Below, one piece after another: positions 16,020-23,456 of a stretch of DNA of 35,566 nucleotides (position 1 is its first letter; each line of letters begins with the position of its first letter). The translations under genes were made by a program, and so were the position numbers. This DNA comes from Actinomycetes bacterium (GTDB taxonomy: Bacteria; Actinomycetota; Acidimicrobiia; Acidimicrobiales; RAAP-2), in NCBI GenBank assembly GCA_021820665.1, contig JAKADK010000011.1, forward strand, positions 1-35,566, read 5' to 3'. The notes beneath the pieces are model-generated. The model ran no database searches, was not told where the DNA came from, and saw nothing but the letters and a program-made list of their open reading frames with translations.

Positions 16020-17485
16020 GGTGCCCCTACGGGCCCGTCCGGGCCCGCCCGACCTGCCGCCGTGGTGAGCGCCCCCCGGCGGGCGAGGGCGGTGGCGACC
16101 TCGACCCGGTCGTCGAACGGGAGAAGTGCGTCACCGACGGCCTGGGCGGTCTCCGCTCCCTTGCCGGCGACGATCACCACGTCGCCCGGCTCCGCCCGGT
16201 CGACGGCGAGCGCGATGGCTCGCCGGCGGTCGGGCTCGACCACCACGTCGCACCCGTCGGGGATGCCGGCCAGGATCTCCCCGATGATCTCCCGAGGGTC
16301 CTCGTGGCGAGGGTTGTCCGTGGTGACGACGACCACGTCGGCACTGCGTGCCGCCACCCCGCCCATGACCGGGCGCTTCTCCCGATCTCTGTCGCCACCC
16401 GCACCGAAGACGCACAGCACACGTCCGCCGTGGCGGAGCTCGGCGACGGCGTCGAGCAGCTGCTCGAGCCCCCGTGGCGTGTGGGCGAAGTCCACGATGG
16501 CGGTCAGCGGCGGCCCGGACTCGACGATCTCCATGCGCCCGGGCACGACGGGGCACGACGCCAGCCCGGCGACGACATCCCGGTCGTCGACGCCCAGGCA
16601 TGAAGCCACGGCCGCGGCGACCAGGGCGTTGGCGACGTTGAACCTTCCCGGCTGCCGGAGGCGCACGGGTCGCCCGCGCCAGGAGAACCGGGAGCCGTCG
16701 ATCCGGAGCTCCAGCCCGTCGATCTCGTCCATGGAGACCGGTACCACCGGGAGCTCCGTGGTGGCCTGGGCCGCCAGACGGTGAGCGAGGCGTCTCCCCC
16801 AGGGATCGTCGACATCGATCACGGCGCACCGGGCCCGGTCCGCTCCGAAGAGCGATGCCTTCGCCTCGAAGTAGGCCTCCATGGTGCCGTGGTAGTCCAG
16901 GTGGTCGTGGCTCAGGTTCGTGAAGGCGGCGACGTCGAAGCGGAGGCCCTCGACCCTGCCCTCGGCGAGGGCGTGCGACGACACCTCCATCACTGCCGCC
17001 TCCCGGCCCTCCTCGACGAAGTGGGCCAGCCGCTCCTGGACCACCGGTGCTTCCGGTGTCGTCCGCTCGCCCTGGAGCGTCCCGATGACGCCGGCCGGTC
17101 GGCCGGCGGCGTCCAGGATGGCCGCCACCATCGCTGCCACGGTGGTCTTCCCGTCGGTCCCCGTGATCCCGACCAGCTGCAGTCGCCGGGCGGGGTGGCC
17201 GTGGAGAGCGGCAGCTGCCGCGGCCATGGCCCTTCGCACCCCGCCCTGCTCCACACGGGCCTGGGGCACATCCACGTCGACGAGATGCTCGCACAGCACG
17301 GCGACGGCACCCCGCTCCACCGCCTCGCCGGCGAAGGCGTGGCCGTCCGTCCGGTGACCGGGCACGCAGCAGAAGAGCGCACCCGGGAGGACCCGACGGC
17401 TGTCGAGCTCGACGGATCGGATGTCGACGCCACCGGGATCGCCGCGGATCTCCGCGGGCTCGACCTCGTTCAGCACGCGGGTCAT
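16016..17485 (-). CDS. murE: UDP-MurNAc-tripeptide synthetase, meso-DAP type
   Basis: Adds the third stem residue, 489 residues. P-loop GITGTDGKTT (about 106-115), VMEVSSHAL, TNLSHDHLDYHG, the carbamylated Lys209 in EAKASLF, and DNPRHEDP at 390-397, the signature of enzymes that select meso-diaminopimelate. That agrees with the dap genes at the right of the window. The usual HTPDALE motif reads HTPRGLE here and VDYAH reads VDFAH, small departures near the ADP/ligase interface. The ATG at 17485 is 34 bases after the ftsI stop with a weak AGAGACC site; a GTG at 17491 is an alternative. The longer frame reaches into ftsI and is not used. Confidence 0.94.
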   Translation of the reverse strand: MTRVLNEVEPAEIRGDPGGVDIRSVELDSRRVLPGALFCCVPGHRTDGHAFAGEAVERGAVAVLCEHLVDVDVPQARVEQGGVRRAMAAAAAALHGHPARRLQLVGITGTDGKTTVAAMVAAILDAAGRPAGVIGTLQGERTTPEAPVVQERLAHFVEEGREAAVMEVSSHALAEGRVEGLRFDVAAFTNLSHDHLDYHGTMEAYFEAKASLFGADRARCAVIDVDDPWGRRLAHRLAAQATTELPVVPVSMDEIDGLELRIDGSRFSWRGRPVRLRQPGRFNVANALVAAAVASCLGVDDRDVVAGLASCPVVPGRMEIVESGPPLTAIVDFAHTPRGLEQLLDAVAELRHGGRVLCVFGAGGDRDREKRPVMGGVAARSADVVVVTTDNPRHEDPREIIGEILAGIPDGCDVVVEPDRRRAIALAVDRAEPGDVVIVAGKGAETAQAVGDALLPFDDRVEVATALARRGALTTAAGRAGPDGPVGAP

Positions 17486-17519
17486 CTGCACAGGTCTCTG
17501 GGTCCTGGCGCCGCCATCC

Positions 17520-19364
17520 TCACGGGCCTTCCGTGGTGACGATCGCCGGAACCGAGATCGTACCCCGGCCGCCGAGCGGGTTCGACGAGACCGCCACCGT
17601 CGGCGCCGCGCTGGTGTGGATGCCGTAGTGACGGAGCGCGTACCCCATGATCGACGAGAAGACAGGCGCGGCGACAGCCCCTCCGTACACCGGCGTGGGA
17701 TGGTCCAGCACCACGATGGCCGAGAACACGGGTGCGTTGGACGGGGCGAAACCGACAAAGGAGCCGACAAAGGCGCCGGGGAGGTAGCCGCGGCCGTTCG
17801 GGTCGGGGACCTGCGCCGTGCCCGTCTTCCCCGCCACCTCGTAACCGTCGACGGCGGCTTCGACGCCGGTCCCTCCTGTGACCACTCCTTCGAGCATCTG
17901 CACCAGCTCGGCGTCGACGGGCGCCGAGATCACCCGCCAGGCCGCCGCCCGCGCCGTCGGGCGCACCGCCCCCCAGGGGGTGACGACGGCCCGGACCAGG
18001 CTCGGGGCCACCTCGACCCCGCCGTTGGCCACGGTGTTGTAGGCGTCGAGCACCTGGAGCGCGGTGACCCCGTCGGCTTGACCGATCGGCGTCGACCCGA
18101 TGGAGCTCGCCGTCCACGTCGGAAGGCCCGGGACGAGGCCGATCGACGACCCGGGGAAGTCGAGACCGGTGGGCGCGCCGAAACCGAGCCGTTCGATCTG
18201 GCCTGCCAGCCGCGCCGCACCCAGGCGCTGGGCGATCTCGATGGTGCCGACGTTGGACGACTGGGCGAGGATCTGGGACGCCGTCAGCGACTCGGCGCCG
18301 TGGCGCTCGGCGTCGTGGAAGGTGTAGCCGCCGAGCGGGAGGGCGCCGGGGACGGCCAGGATGGTCCCGGGCGTCACGATGCCGTCGGTCAACGCCGCCG
18401 AGAACGCCACCAGCTTGAACACCGAGCCCGGCTCGTACACCTGGGTGAGGGCCGTCGGGCTCGATGCCTCGACGACCCCCGCCGGAAGCGTCGAGCCCGG
18501 CAGTGCGTAGGTCGGTGCGCTCGGGCCCAGGGCCGGGAGCCCGGCAGGCGTGGCGCCCGGTCCGACAGGGGGGTGGGACGAGGACGCGAGATCCGCCAGG
18601 GCGAGGATCTGGCCGGTGCGCACGTCCATGACGACGGCATCCCCTCCCGTGGCGTGGGTGGCGGCGATCTCCGCGCCGAGCGCCTGCTCGGCCACGAGTT
18701 GGAGCCCGCTGTCGATGGTCAGCTCCAGTCCGAACCCGGCATCTCGACCAGACGCGGACGTCGACCCTCCGAGCGACACGCCCCCGGGGGCGACCAAGGC
18801 GTCGAGCGTGGTCGGATGACCAGCCAGGAGGTGGTCGTACTGGTACTCGAGGCCGGACAACCCCGAGCCGGTCGTTCCCACCGTACCGAGCACCGGCTCG
18901 GCCATCACGCCGGCGGGCAGCACCGTCTGGGACTCTCCCACCAGGGCGATCCCGGGAAGCGCCAGCGCCCGGATCCGGTTGGCGACGGCGCCGGCCACCC
19001 GGTGGGCCAGGTAGACGAAGCCGGACCGCTCGGACAGCTCGGCGCTCAGCTGGGCGACCGGCACCGCGAGCACCGGGGCGAGCACGCCGGCCTCCCGGGC
19101 AGGATCCGAGATCTGGAGCGGATCGGCGACGACGGTCCCGGCCTCGACCGAGAGCGCCAGCACCTGGCCGTCCCGATCGTAGATCCCACCCCGCGACGCG
19201 GGGATCGTCAACTGCTCACGGAGCTGGCCGGTCGACAGGGCGGCTTCGTGCTCGTGGGAGCCGACCTGGACCTCGACCAACCGGCCCAGGAACACGGCCA
19301 GCACAACTGCCAGCACGACACCCGCGGTACGGGCACGCCGGACCAGCAACGACCGGGCAGTCAC
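17520..19364 (-). CDS. ftsI: FtsI / PBP3, septal peptidoglycan transpeptidase
   Basis: Class B penicillin-binding protein, 614 residues. Membrane anchor at about 14-32, PBP dimer domain from about 50 (PASRGGIYDRDG), then the transpeptidase domain with Ser314-x-x-Lys317 (EPGSVFK), Ser369-Ser-Asn371 and Lys513-Thr-Gly515 (AGKTGTAQ). An Ala/Pro/Ser-rich insert at about 262-305 lengthens the loop before the active Ser. It cross-links new septal wall with FtsW. The GTG at 19364 overlaps the ftsL-like stop (GTGA). Confidence 0.94.
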   Translation of the reverse strand: MTARSLLVRRARTAGVVLAVVLAVFLGRLVEVQVGSHEHEAALSTGQLREQLTIPASRGGIYDRDGQVLALSVEAGTVVADPLQISDPAREAGVLAPVLAVPVAQLSAELSERSGFVYLAHRVAGAVANRIRALALPGIALVGESQTVLPAGVMAEPVLGTVGTTGSGLSGLEYQYDHLLAGHPTTLDALVAPGGVSLGGSTSASGRDAGFGLELTIDSGLQLVAEQALGAEIAATHATGGDAVVMDVRTGQILALADLASSSHPPVGPGATPAGLPALGPSAPTYALPGSTLPAGVVEASSPTALTQVYEPGSVFKLVAFSAALTDGIVTPGTILAVPGALPLGGYTFHDAERHGAESLTASQILAQSSNVGTIEIAQRLGAARLAGQIERLGFGAPTGLDFPGSSIGLVPGLPTWTASSIGSTPIGQADGVTALQVLDAYNTVANGGVEVAPSLVRAVVTPWGAVRPTARAAAWRVISAPVDAELVQMLEGVVTGGTGVEAAVDGYEVAGKTGTAQVPDPNGRGYLPGAFVGSFVGFAPSNAPVFSAIVVLDHPTPVYGGAVAAPVFSSIMGYALRHYGIHTSAAPTVAVSSNPLGGRGTISVPAIVTTEGP

Positions 19365-19846
19365 CGCTGGGGCGGGTCGGTCACGGCCGGAGGCGAGGTG
19401 GCACCGGCATTGCCCGTCGCCGGCACGGGCAGCGGTACCTGCAGGGGCACCTGGGGCAGCTCAGAGATGGTGCCGGCCGGCGCCATCCCCAGCTGCGTCG
19501 CCACCGCCACCACCCGGGTGGGCGCCACCTGCTCGGCAATCGAGAGCTCCAAGCGGCCGTGCTCCGCCTGGGCCGCCGTGATCTGGGCGTCGATTCCCGA
19601 CAGGCGGACCTGGCCCTGGTCGACGACGGTGTCGGCGACGACAACGGACATGAGGCTACCGACCACGAGCGCAGCCGCCACCGCCACCAGGACCCTCGAA
19701 CCGGCGACACGCCGGAGGGGCCGGCGTCGGACCCGCCGGGCGGGCTCGACGACCCGGAGCGGCGGGCGACGCGGGCGGGTGACATCGGGAGCACCGGAGC
19801 GACCGGGATCGCGCCGTTCCGGGCTCGTTCCGGTGGGCGATGTCAT
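19361..19846 (-). CDS. ftsL: FtsL-like septum protein
   Basis: 161 residues. A basic Pro/Arg-rich cytoplasmic tail (about 1-50) is followed by one membrane helix (VLVAVAAALVVGSLMSVVVA), then a heptad-like extracytoplasmic stretch (IDAQITAAQAEHGRLELSIAEQ), a VATQLGMAPAG motif and a Pro-rich end. Sequence conservation in this family is poor; the call rests on topology, coiled-coil tendency and the position between rsmH and ftsI. ATG at 19846 shares one base with the rsmH stop (TGATG). Expected to form the FtsQLB-type complex at the septum. Confidence 0.82.
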   Translation of the reverse strand: MTSPTGTSPERRDPGRSGAPDVTRPRRPPLRVVEPARRVRRRPLRRVAGSRVLVAVAAALVVGSLMSVVVADTVVDQGQVRLSGIDAQITAAQAEHGRLELSIAEQVAPTRVVAVATQLGMAPAGTISELPQVPLQVPLPVPATGNAGATSPPAVTDPPQR

Positions 19847-20832
19847 CACGCCACCTCCCCGCCCACGAGCTGACCGGGTCCTTCGGGCTCGATCCGCTCG
19901 ATCGCCCGGAGACGGGCCGGCTCGGCTCGGCGGTTGCGCTCGACCTCGGAGTGCCCGGGTCGGCGGGCACCGCGGTACACCAGCCGGTACTCGACGACCG
20001 CCCCACACCCGCACGGCAGTCCGGGAGGGCACTCGCACCCGCCGGTCGCGGCACGGTGGAAGATCGCCTTCGTGAGCCGGTCCTCACCCGAGTGATAGGC
20101 GAGCACGAGACAACGACCGCCCGGTTGGAGCAGAGCCAGCGCGTCGGCGAGCGCCACCGCCAGCTGGTCGGTCTCCTCGTTCACGGCGATCCTGATGGCC
20201 TGGAACACCCGCCGGGCCGGATGACCGCCGGTCCTGCGGGCGGCAGCCGGCACGGCCTGACGCACCACCTCGGCGAGCTCGCCAGTGGTGCGGATCGGCC
20301 GGGCGGCGACGATCGCCCGGGCGATGCGACGGGCAAAGCGGCCCTCGCCGTTCTCGGCGAACATCGTGGCCAGCTCCCGCTCGTCCACCGTGTTGACGAG
20401 GTCGGCCGCCGTCGGACCGCTCGTGGGGTCCATGCGCATGTCCAGCGGCGCGTCGCTCCGGTACGAGAACCCCCGCTCTCCTCTGTCGAGCTGCGGGGAG
20501 CTCACCCCGAGGTCGAAGAGGACGCCGGAGACGACCGGTCCGACGTGGCGGGATGCCTGGACGCCTCGGACCACCGCGTCGAGCTGGTCGAACCGGGCGC
20601 GCCGGACGACGGATCGGTCGCCGAAGGGGGCTAGGGCCTCCGTCGCTGCCGCAACGGCATCGGGGTCCCTGTCCAGGCCCAGGACCGCCAGGTGGGCCAG
20701 TCGCGCCAGGAGGAGCGATGCGTGGCCACCGGCACCGACGGTGGCGTCGACGACCAGACCGGGAGGGACCGGGGCGAGGAGGTCGACGACCTCGTCGGCC
20801 ATCACCGGCTCGTGGTGGAACGTCTGGCTCAT
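19846..20832 (-). CDS. rsmH: 16S rRNA m4C1402 methyltransferase
   Basis: SAM-dependent N4-methyltransferase for 16S rRNA C1402, 328 residues. Features are FHHEPVM at the N-terminus, the SAM loop DATVGAGGHASLLL, LDRDPDAV, GVLFDLGVSSPQLD, RGFSYRSDAPLDMRMD, IAVNEE, and a Cys-rich CECPPGLPCGCG near the C-terminus as in actinobacterial relatives. The ATG at 20832 gives the normal MSQTFHHEPV start and has a GGGGGG tract at the right distance. The same frame is open and GC3-rich across the 221 bases back to mraZ, so a longer N-terminus (for example ATG 20940) cannot be fully excluded. Confidence 0.93.
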   Translation of the reverse strand: MSQTFHHEPVMADEVVDLLAPVPPGLVVDATVGAGGHASLLLARLAHLAVLGLDRDPDAVAAATEALAPFGDRSVVRRARFDQLDAVVRGVQASRHVGPVVSGVLFDLGVSSPQLDRGERGFSYRSDAPLDMRMDPTSGPTAADLVNTVDERELATMFAENGEGRFARRIARAIVAARPIRTTGELAEVVRQAVPAAARRTGGHPARRVFQAIRIAVNEETDQLAVALADALALLQPGGRCLVLAYHSGEDRLTKAIFHRAATGGCECPPGLPCGCGAVVEYRLVYRGARRPGHSEVERNRRAEPARLRAIERIEPEGPGQLVGGEVA

Positions 20833-21053
20833 CCGCAGCCCCCCGTCCGGCAACACGACTGCGGGTGGGTGACCCGAGTGACCATCCTGGAAGTAGGCGG
20901 AGGAGAGAACTTCCAGGGGTCCGGGCGGGGGGCTGCGCATGGGCCAGAGGGGAGCGACGCCAGCGCGCCGACGGGCGACCGCTGCCTCGGCTGCCTCGGC
21001 GAGGTCGATCGGCGTGGGCGGCGTGGGGACGACACGGAGGTGGTCCGATCCCG

Positions 21054-21473
21054 TCAGTCGTCCGAGCCGGAGGTCAAGCGCGATTCGTCCGGGAGCACCT
21101 TCTCCGCCCACAGACGAGGGCTCCAGAGCTCCACCCGGTCGATCGCCCCATGTACGAGCACGTCGCCCTCCAGGCCGGCGAAATCCCGGAGGTGCAGCGG
21201 GATCGCCATCCGACCCTGGCGGTCCATCTCCACCTCCTGTGAGCTCGAGGCCCACAATCGGGCCAGGTTCCGGTCGCTCCGGCCTGCTGCCGCAAGGCGC
21301 TGCATGGTCTCCATCTGTTGATCGAACTCGTCGGGCGTCCAGAGGGCCAGACATCCGTCCTGGTAGGGGGTGAGGTAACCCCCCCGATCGAACAGGGAAC
21401 GGAACTTCGCCGGAAGGATCACCCTTCCCTTCTCGTCGAGCGAGTGCTCGTACCTTCCGAAGAACCGTGCCAC
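21054..21473 (-). CDS. mraZ: MraZ, transcriptional regulator of the division cluster
   Basis: 139 residues with two swapped-hairpin AbrB/SpoVT repeats: the first is GRYEHSLDEKGRVILPAKFR, the second EMDRQGRMAIPLHLRDFA. MraZ forms ring-shaped oligomers and binds tandem boxes in its own promoter, controlling the dcw operon. The GTG at 21473 is preceded by GGGAG at a long spacing. It heads the leftward cluster. The matching box array is at 21542-21587. Confidence 0.95.
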   Translation of the reverse strand: MARFFGRYEHSLDEKGRVILPAKFRSLFDRGGYLTPYQDGCLALWTPDEFDQQMETMQRLAAAGRSDRNLARLWASSSQEVEMDRQGRMAIPLHLRDFAGLEGDVLVHGAIDRVELWSPRLWAEKVLPDESRLTSGSDD

Positions 21474-21541
21474 TAGTGCTTGCTCCCACGACGCTCCCCG
21501 CAGTGCCTTGGACGCCTCAGACGGTCATCCTCCCTTTTGCA

Positions 21542-21587
21542 CCACTTCGCGCCACCCTATGCCCCTAACCCCCCACCAGTCAACCAC
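21542..21587 (-). promoter_or_regulatory. MraZ-box array overlapping the dcw promoter
   Basis: Read on the minus strand, five G-rich boxes (GTGG, GTGG, GGGG, GTGG, GTGG) recur every 10-11 bases; plus-strand box starts are 21542, 21552, 21562, 21573 and 21584. This fits the phased GTGG-type repeats bound by MraZ. Embedded in the array is a sigma-70-like promoter: -35 TTGACT (21583-21578), 18-base spacer, -10 TAGGGT (21559-21554), giving a leader of about 75 bases before mraZ. Repressor oligomer and polymerase would compete for the same DNA. Confidence 0.7.
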
Positions 21588-21724
21588 TTCGACACATCTC
21601 TCCGCACGAGCGCCGCTGCCGGTGCCCCGGGCTGCGCTGCCCGATCGCGACCCGACCGACGCGTCTCCCCCGACGAGCACGGCGAGCGGTTGGGCGCGTC
21701 GCCCCGTGCCGCCACCCGCGGTCC

Positions 21725-21747
21725 GGCCCGCCCGTCGGGCGCGGGCC
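21725..21747. terminator. Weak terminator candidate after the lipoate-ligase-like gene
   Basis: GGCCCG and CGGGCC arms enclose an inner CCCG/CGGG pairing, 25 bases beyond the leftward stop at 21773 and before the mraZ promoter. No T-run follows, so the assignment is tentative. Confidence 0.3.
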
Positions 21748-21772
21748 ACCCCGCGCTGCCCTGCCGCAGAGC

Positions 21773-22468
21773 TCAGGGGAGGCCGTCGACGAGGCCGTCG
21801 ACGAGGCCGTCGACCGAGGCGACACCCCAGTCGACGAGGCCGGCGGCCGCCGGCCTCAGGTCCTGGAGGGCCCGGGCCCGGGTCTCGTCGGTGACCGCCA
21901 GCACCTCCAGCAACGGTCGCGGGTCCCAGCGCGTGTAGGCGGCGCCGTGGTACCAGGCCCCCTGCCTGGTCCGTCGTTGGGCCAGGCCAACGAGCTTCCG
22001 GCCGTCGGACGCCGACACCTCGCCGGCACCGAGCCCGCCGAAGCACACGAGGGATGCCCATCCGGTGGTCGAGACGGCCCGCCCCCGGTGCACCACCCCG
22101 CCACCGACGCCGACCGCCTCGAGGGCACGGCTCCACACCGCGCCCACCCATTCGAACGACACGGTGACGTCGGGCGTCCACAGCTCGTCGCCGGCCGGCA
22201 GCCAGAGGTCGATCCAGACCGGGTCGTCTGGTGCCACCCACACCGCTCCACCACCAGACCGTCGGCGTGCGAGCGCCGCTCCGCTGCGCGCAAGGCGCGC
22301 CCGATCGACGGTCGCCTCCGCCTGGGTGGACCCGAGGACCACCGCCGGTCGGTCCGGCCGGCACACCGCCACACGTCGGGAAGCGGGATGCGCCTCCGCC
22401 TGGGGCCACCGGGCGTGCAGCACCGACGGTGGGCCGGCACGCACGTCGACCTCCCAGCGGGCACCCAT
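21773..22468 (-). CDS. Biotin/lipoate A/B protein ligase family protein
   Basis: 231 residues of the LplA/LipB/BirA fold. The lipoate/biotin-site signature RRRSGGGAVWVAPDD is at about 68-82, followed by WIDLWLP, and the catalytic-type Lys appears in DGRKLVGLAQRR. Such proteins attach lipoyl or octanoyl groups to E2/H proteins, but stand-alone actinobacterial members of this size are mostly untested. The ATG at 22468 is preceded by a TTG in frame and a weak ribosome-binding site. The C-terminus ends in three VDGL repeats made by a 12-base tandem duplication. It stands alone upstream of the mraZ promoter. Confidence 0.75.
   Translation of the reverse strand: MGARWEVDVRAGPPSVLHARWPQAEAHPASRRVAVCRPDRPAVVLGSTQAEATVDRARLARSGAALARRRSGGGAVWVAPDDPVWIDLWLPAGDELWTPDVTVSFEWVGAVWSRALEAVGVGGGVVHRGRAVSTTGWASLVCFGGLGAGEVSASDGRKLVGLAQRRTRQGAWYHGAAYTRWDPRPLLEVLAVTDETRARALQDLRPAAAGLVDWGVASVDGLVDGLVDGLP
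21779..21814. repeat. 12-bp unit repeated three times inside the ligase-like gene
   Basis: GAGGCCGTCGAC at 21779, 21791 and 21803, exact copies. In frame, it encodes the VDGL repeats at the protein's C-terminus just before the stop. Confidence 0.92.
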
Positions 22469-22541
22469 CAAGACGGACCGAGCGGGCCGGCAGCACCCAC
22501 AACGAGGGCGACCGCCGTGGGGACTGTCACGGGGCCAGCTT

Positions 22542-23129
22542 CTACGACGCCACGGCGGGGGCCAGCTCGCGGAGCTCGCCGAGGTAGGTCGTCCACGACG
22601 CGTCGATCGCGCCGGAGAGGGCGAGCAGCTGCACGCGGTGCCGAGGAGCGACCGGCGTCGACCGGAGGACCATCCCCGCCTCGCTGGGGAGACGATCTTC
22701 CTTCCGGGAGTTGCATCGCCGGCAGGCGGCGACGACGTTCTCCCAGCTGTGCGGACCCCCCCGGCTACGAGGGATCACGTGGTCCAGGTTCTCGGCGACG
22801 GCACCACAGTACTGGCAGCGGGCACCGTCCCGGGCGAAGACCGTGCGCCGGTTGACCGCCACCCGAGAGTGGTGGGGAACCGCCACGTACCGGATCAACC
22901 GCACCACCGAGGGCTCGGGCACGTGGAGGCGCGGGGAGCGGACCATCCGGTCCGTCGCATGCACCGTCTCTGCCTTGGTGCCCAACACGAGCAGGACGGC
23001 ACGCCGCGTCGAGACGATACCGAGCGGCTCGAACGTGGCGTTCAGCACCAACGCCCTGCGAGTGGGTGGCGGGCGTTCGGCGACCGGCTCCTGCCGGCCG
23101 TCGCACCCGGGCACCACCCGTCGATCCAT
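22542..23129 (-). CDS. HNH endonuclease domain protein
   Basis: 195 residues. An N-terminal part (ALVLNATFEPLGIVSTRRAVLLVLGTKAE) typical of the actinobacterial HNH group precedes a zinc-bound HNH core: RDGARCQYCG, the LDHVIPRSRGG catalytic His, WENVVAACRRCNSRKEDR. Nuclease activity on DNA is expected for the fold; the biological role of this conserved chromosomal type is not established. ATG 23129 lies eight bases after a TAGATT -10 box, suggesting a leaderless message. The 72-base gap to the ligase-like gene holds nothing recognised. Confidence 0.85.
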   Translation of the reverse strand: MDRRVVPGCDGRQEPVAERPPPTRRALVLNATFEPLGIVSTRRAVLLVLGTKAETVHATDRMVRSPRLHVPEPSVVRLIRYVAVPHHSRVAVNRRTVFARDGARCQYCGAVAENLDHVIPRSRGGPHSWENVVAACRRCNSRKEDRLPSEAGMVLRSTPVAPRHRVQLLALSGAIDASWTTYLGELRELAPAVAS

Positions 23130-23137
23130 CGAGGTCG

Positions 23138-23143
23138 AATCTA
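23138..23143 (-). promoter_or_regulatory. -10 box for the HNH gene (leaderless type)
   Basis: TAGATT on the minus strand ends eight bases before the ATG, so transcription would begin at or near the start codon. No convincing -35 hexamer. Confidence 0.4.
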
Positions 23144-23156
23144 CTTCCTGGAGCCG

Positions 23157-23456
23157 TCACCCAGAAGGAGGGCGGCAGGCGCGGACCGGGCGGCGGCGGG
23201 CTCCGGCGCGAGACCACTCGACGAACGAGACCACGTCGGCGGGAAGAGGCCGGGCATCGGGAGCACCGTAGGCGGTGACCATCCGGAACGCCCACAGCTC
23301 GGCGTCGGGAAGGGGCGAGAACGGCCAGCGGCGCCACCACGCACTCGGCGCCAGACGCCAGGCGACCGCCACCGCCGCCGCCCAGAGATCCGGTCGGCTA
23401 AGGAGCGCGCCCACCGCCGGACCCAGCTCCCCCGGCCCCACCTGGGCCCGCCTCAC
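23157..23456 (-). CDS. Small conserved-looking protein of unknown function
   Basis: 99 residues. The GTG at 23456 overlaps the ROK kinase stop (GTGA), so it is translated with the kinase. The core RPDLWAAAVAVAWRLAP, WWRRWPFSPLPDAELWAFR and MVTAYG resembles short actinobacterial proteins with a WWRRxPFLPLPD ... FRxxTxYG pattern that I recall as hypothetical. No membrane helix or catalytic motif is evident; the Trp-rich amphipathic look suggests protein or membrane contact (inference). The end lies 27 bases before the HNH start. Confidence 0.65.
   Translation of the reverse strand: MRRAQVGPGELGPAVGALLSRPDLWAAAVAVAWRLAPSAWWRRWPFSPLPDAELWAFRMVTAYGAPDARPLPADVVSFVEWSRAGARRRPVRACRPPSG

Noticed and set aside
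14001-16784. Plus-strand open frame of 927 codons opposite ftsW-murE
   Set aside because: Shadow frame caused by high GC3 on the opposite strand; no recognisable domain.
17421-20075. Plus-strand open frame of 884 codons opposite murE-ftsL
   Set aside because: Antisense shadow of well-supported genes; composition is low-complexity Arg/Gly/Asp/His with no motifs.
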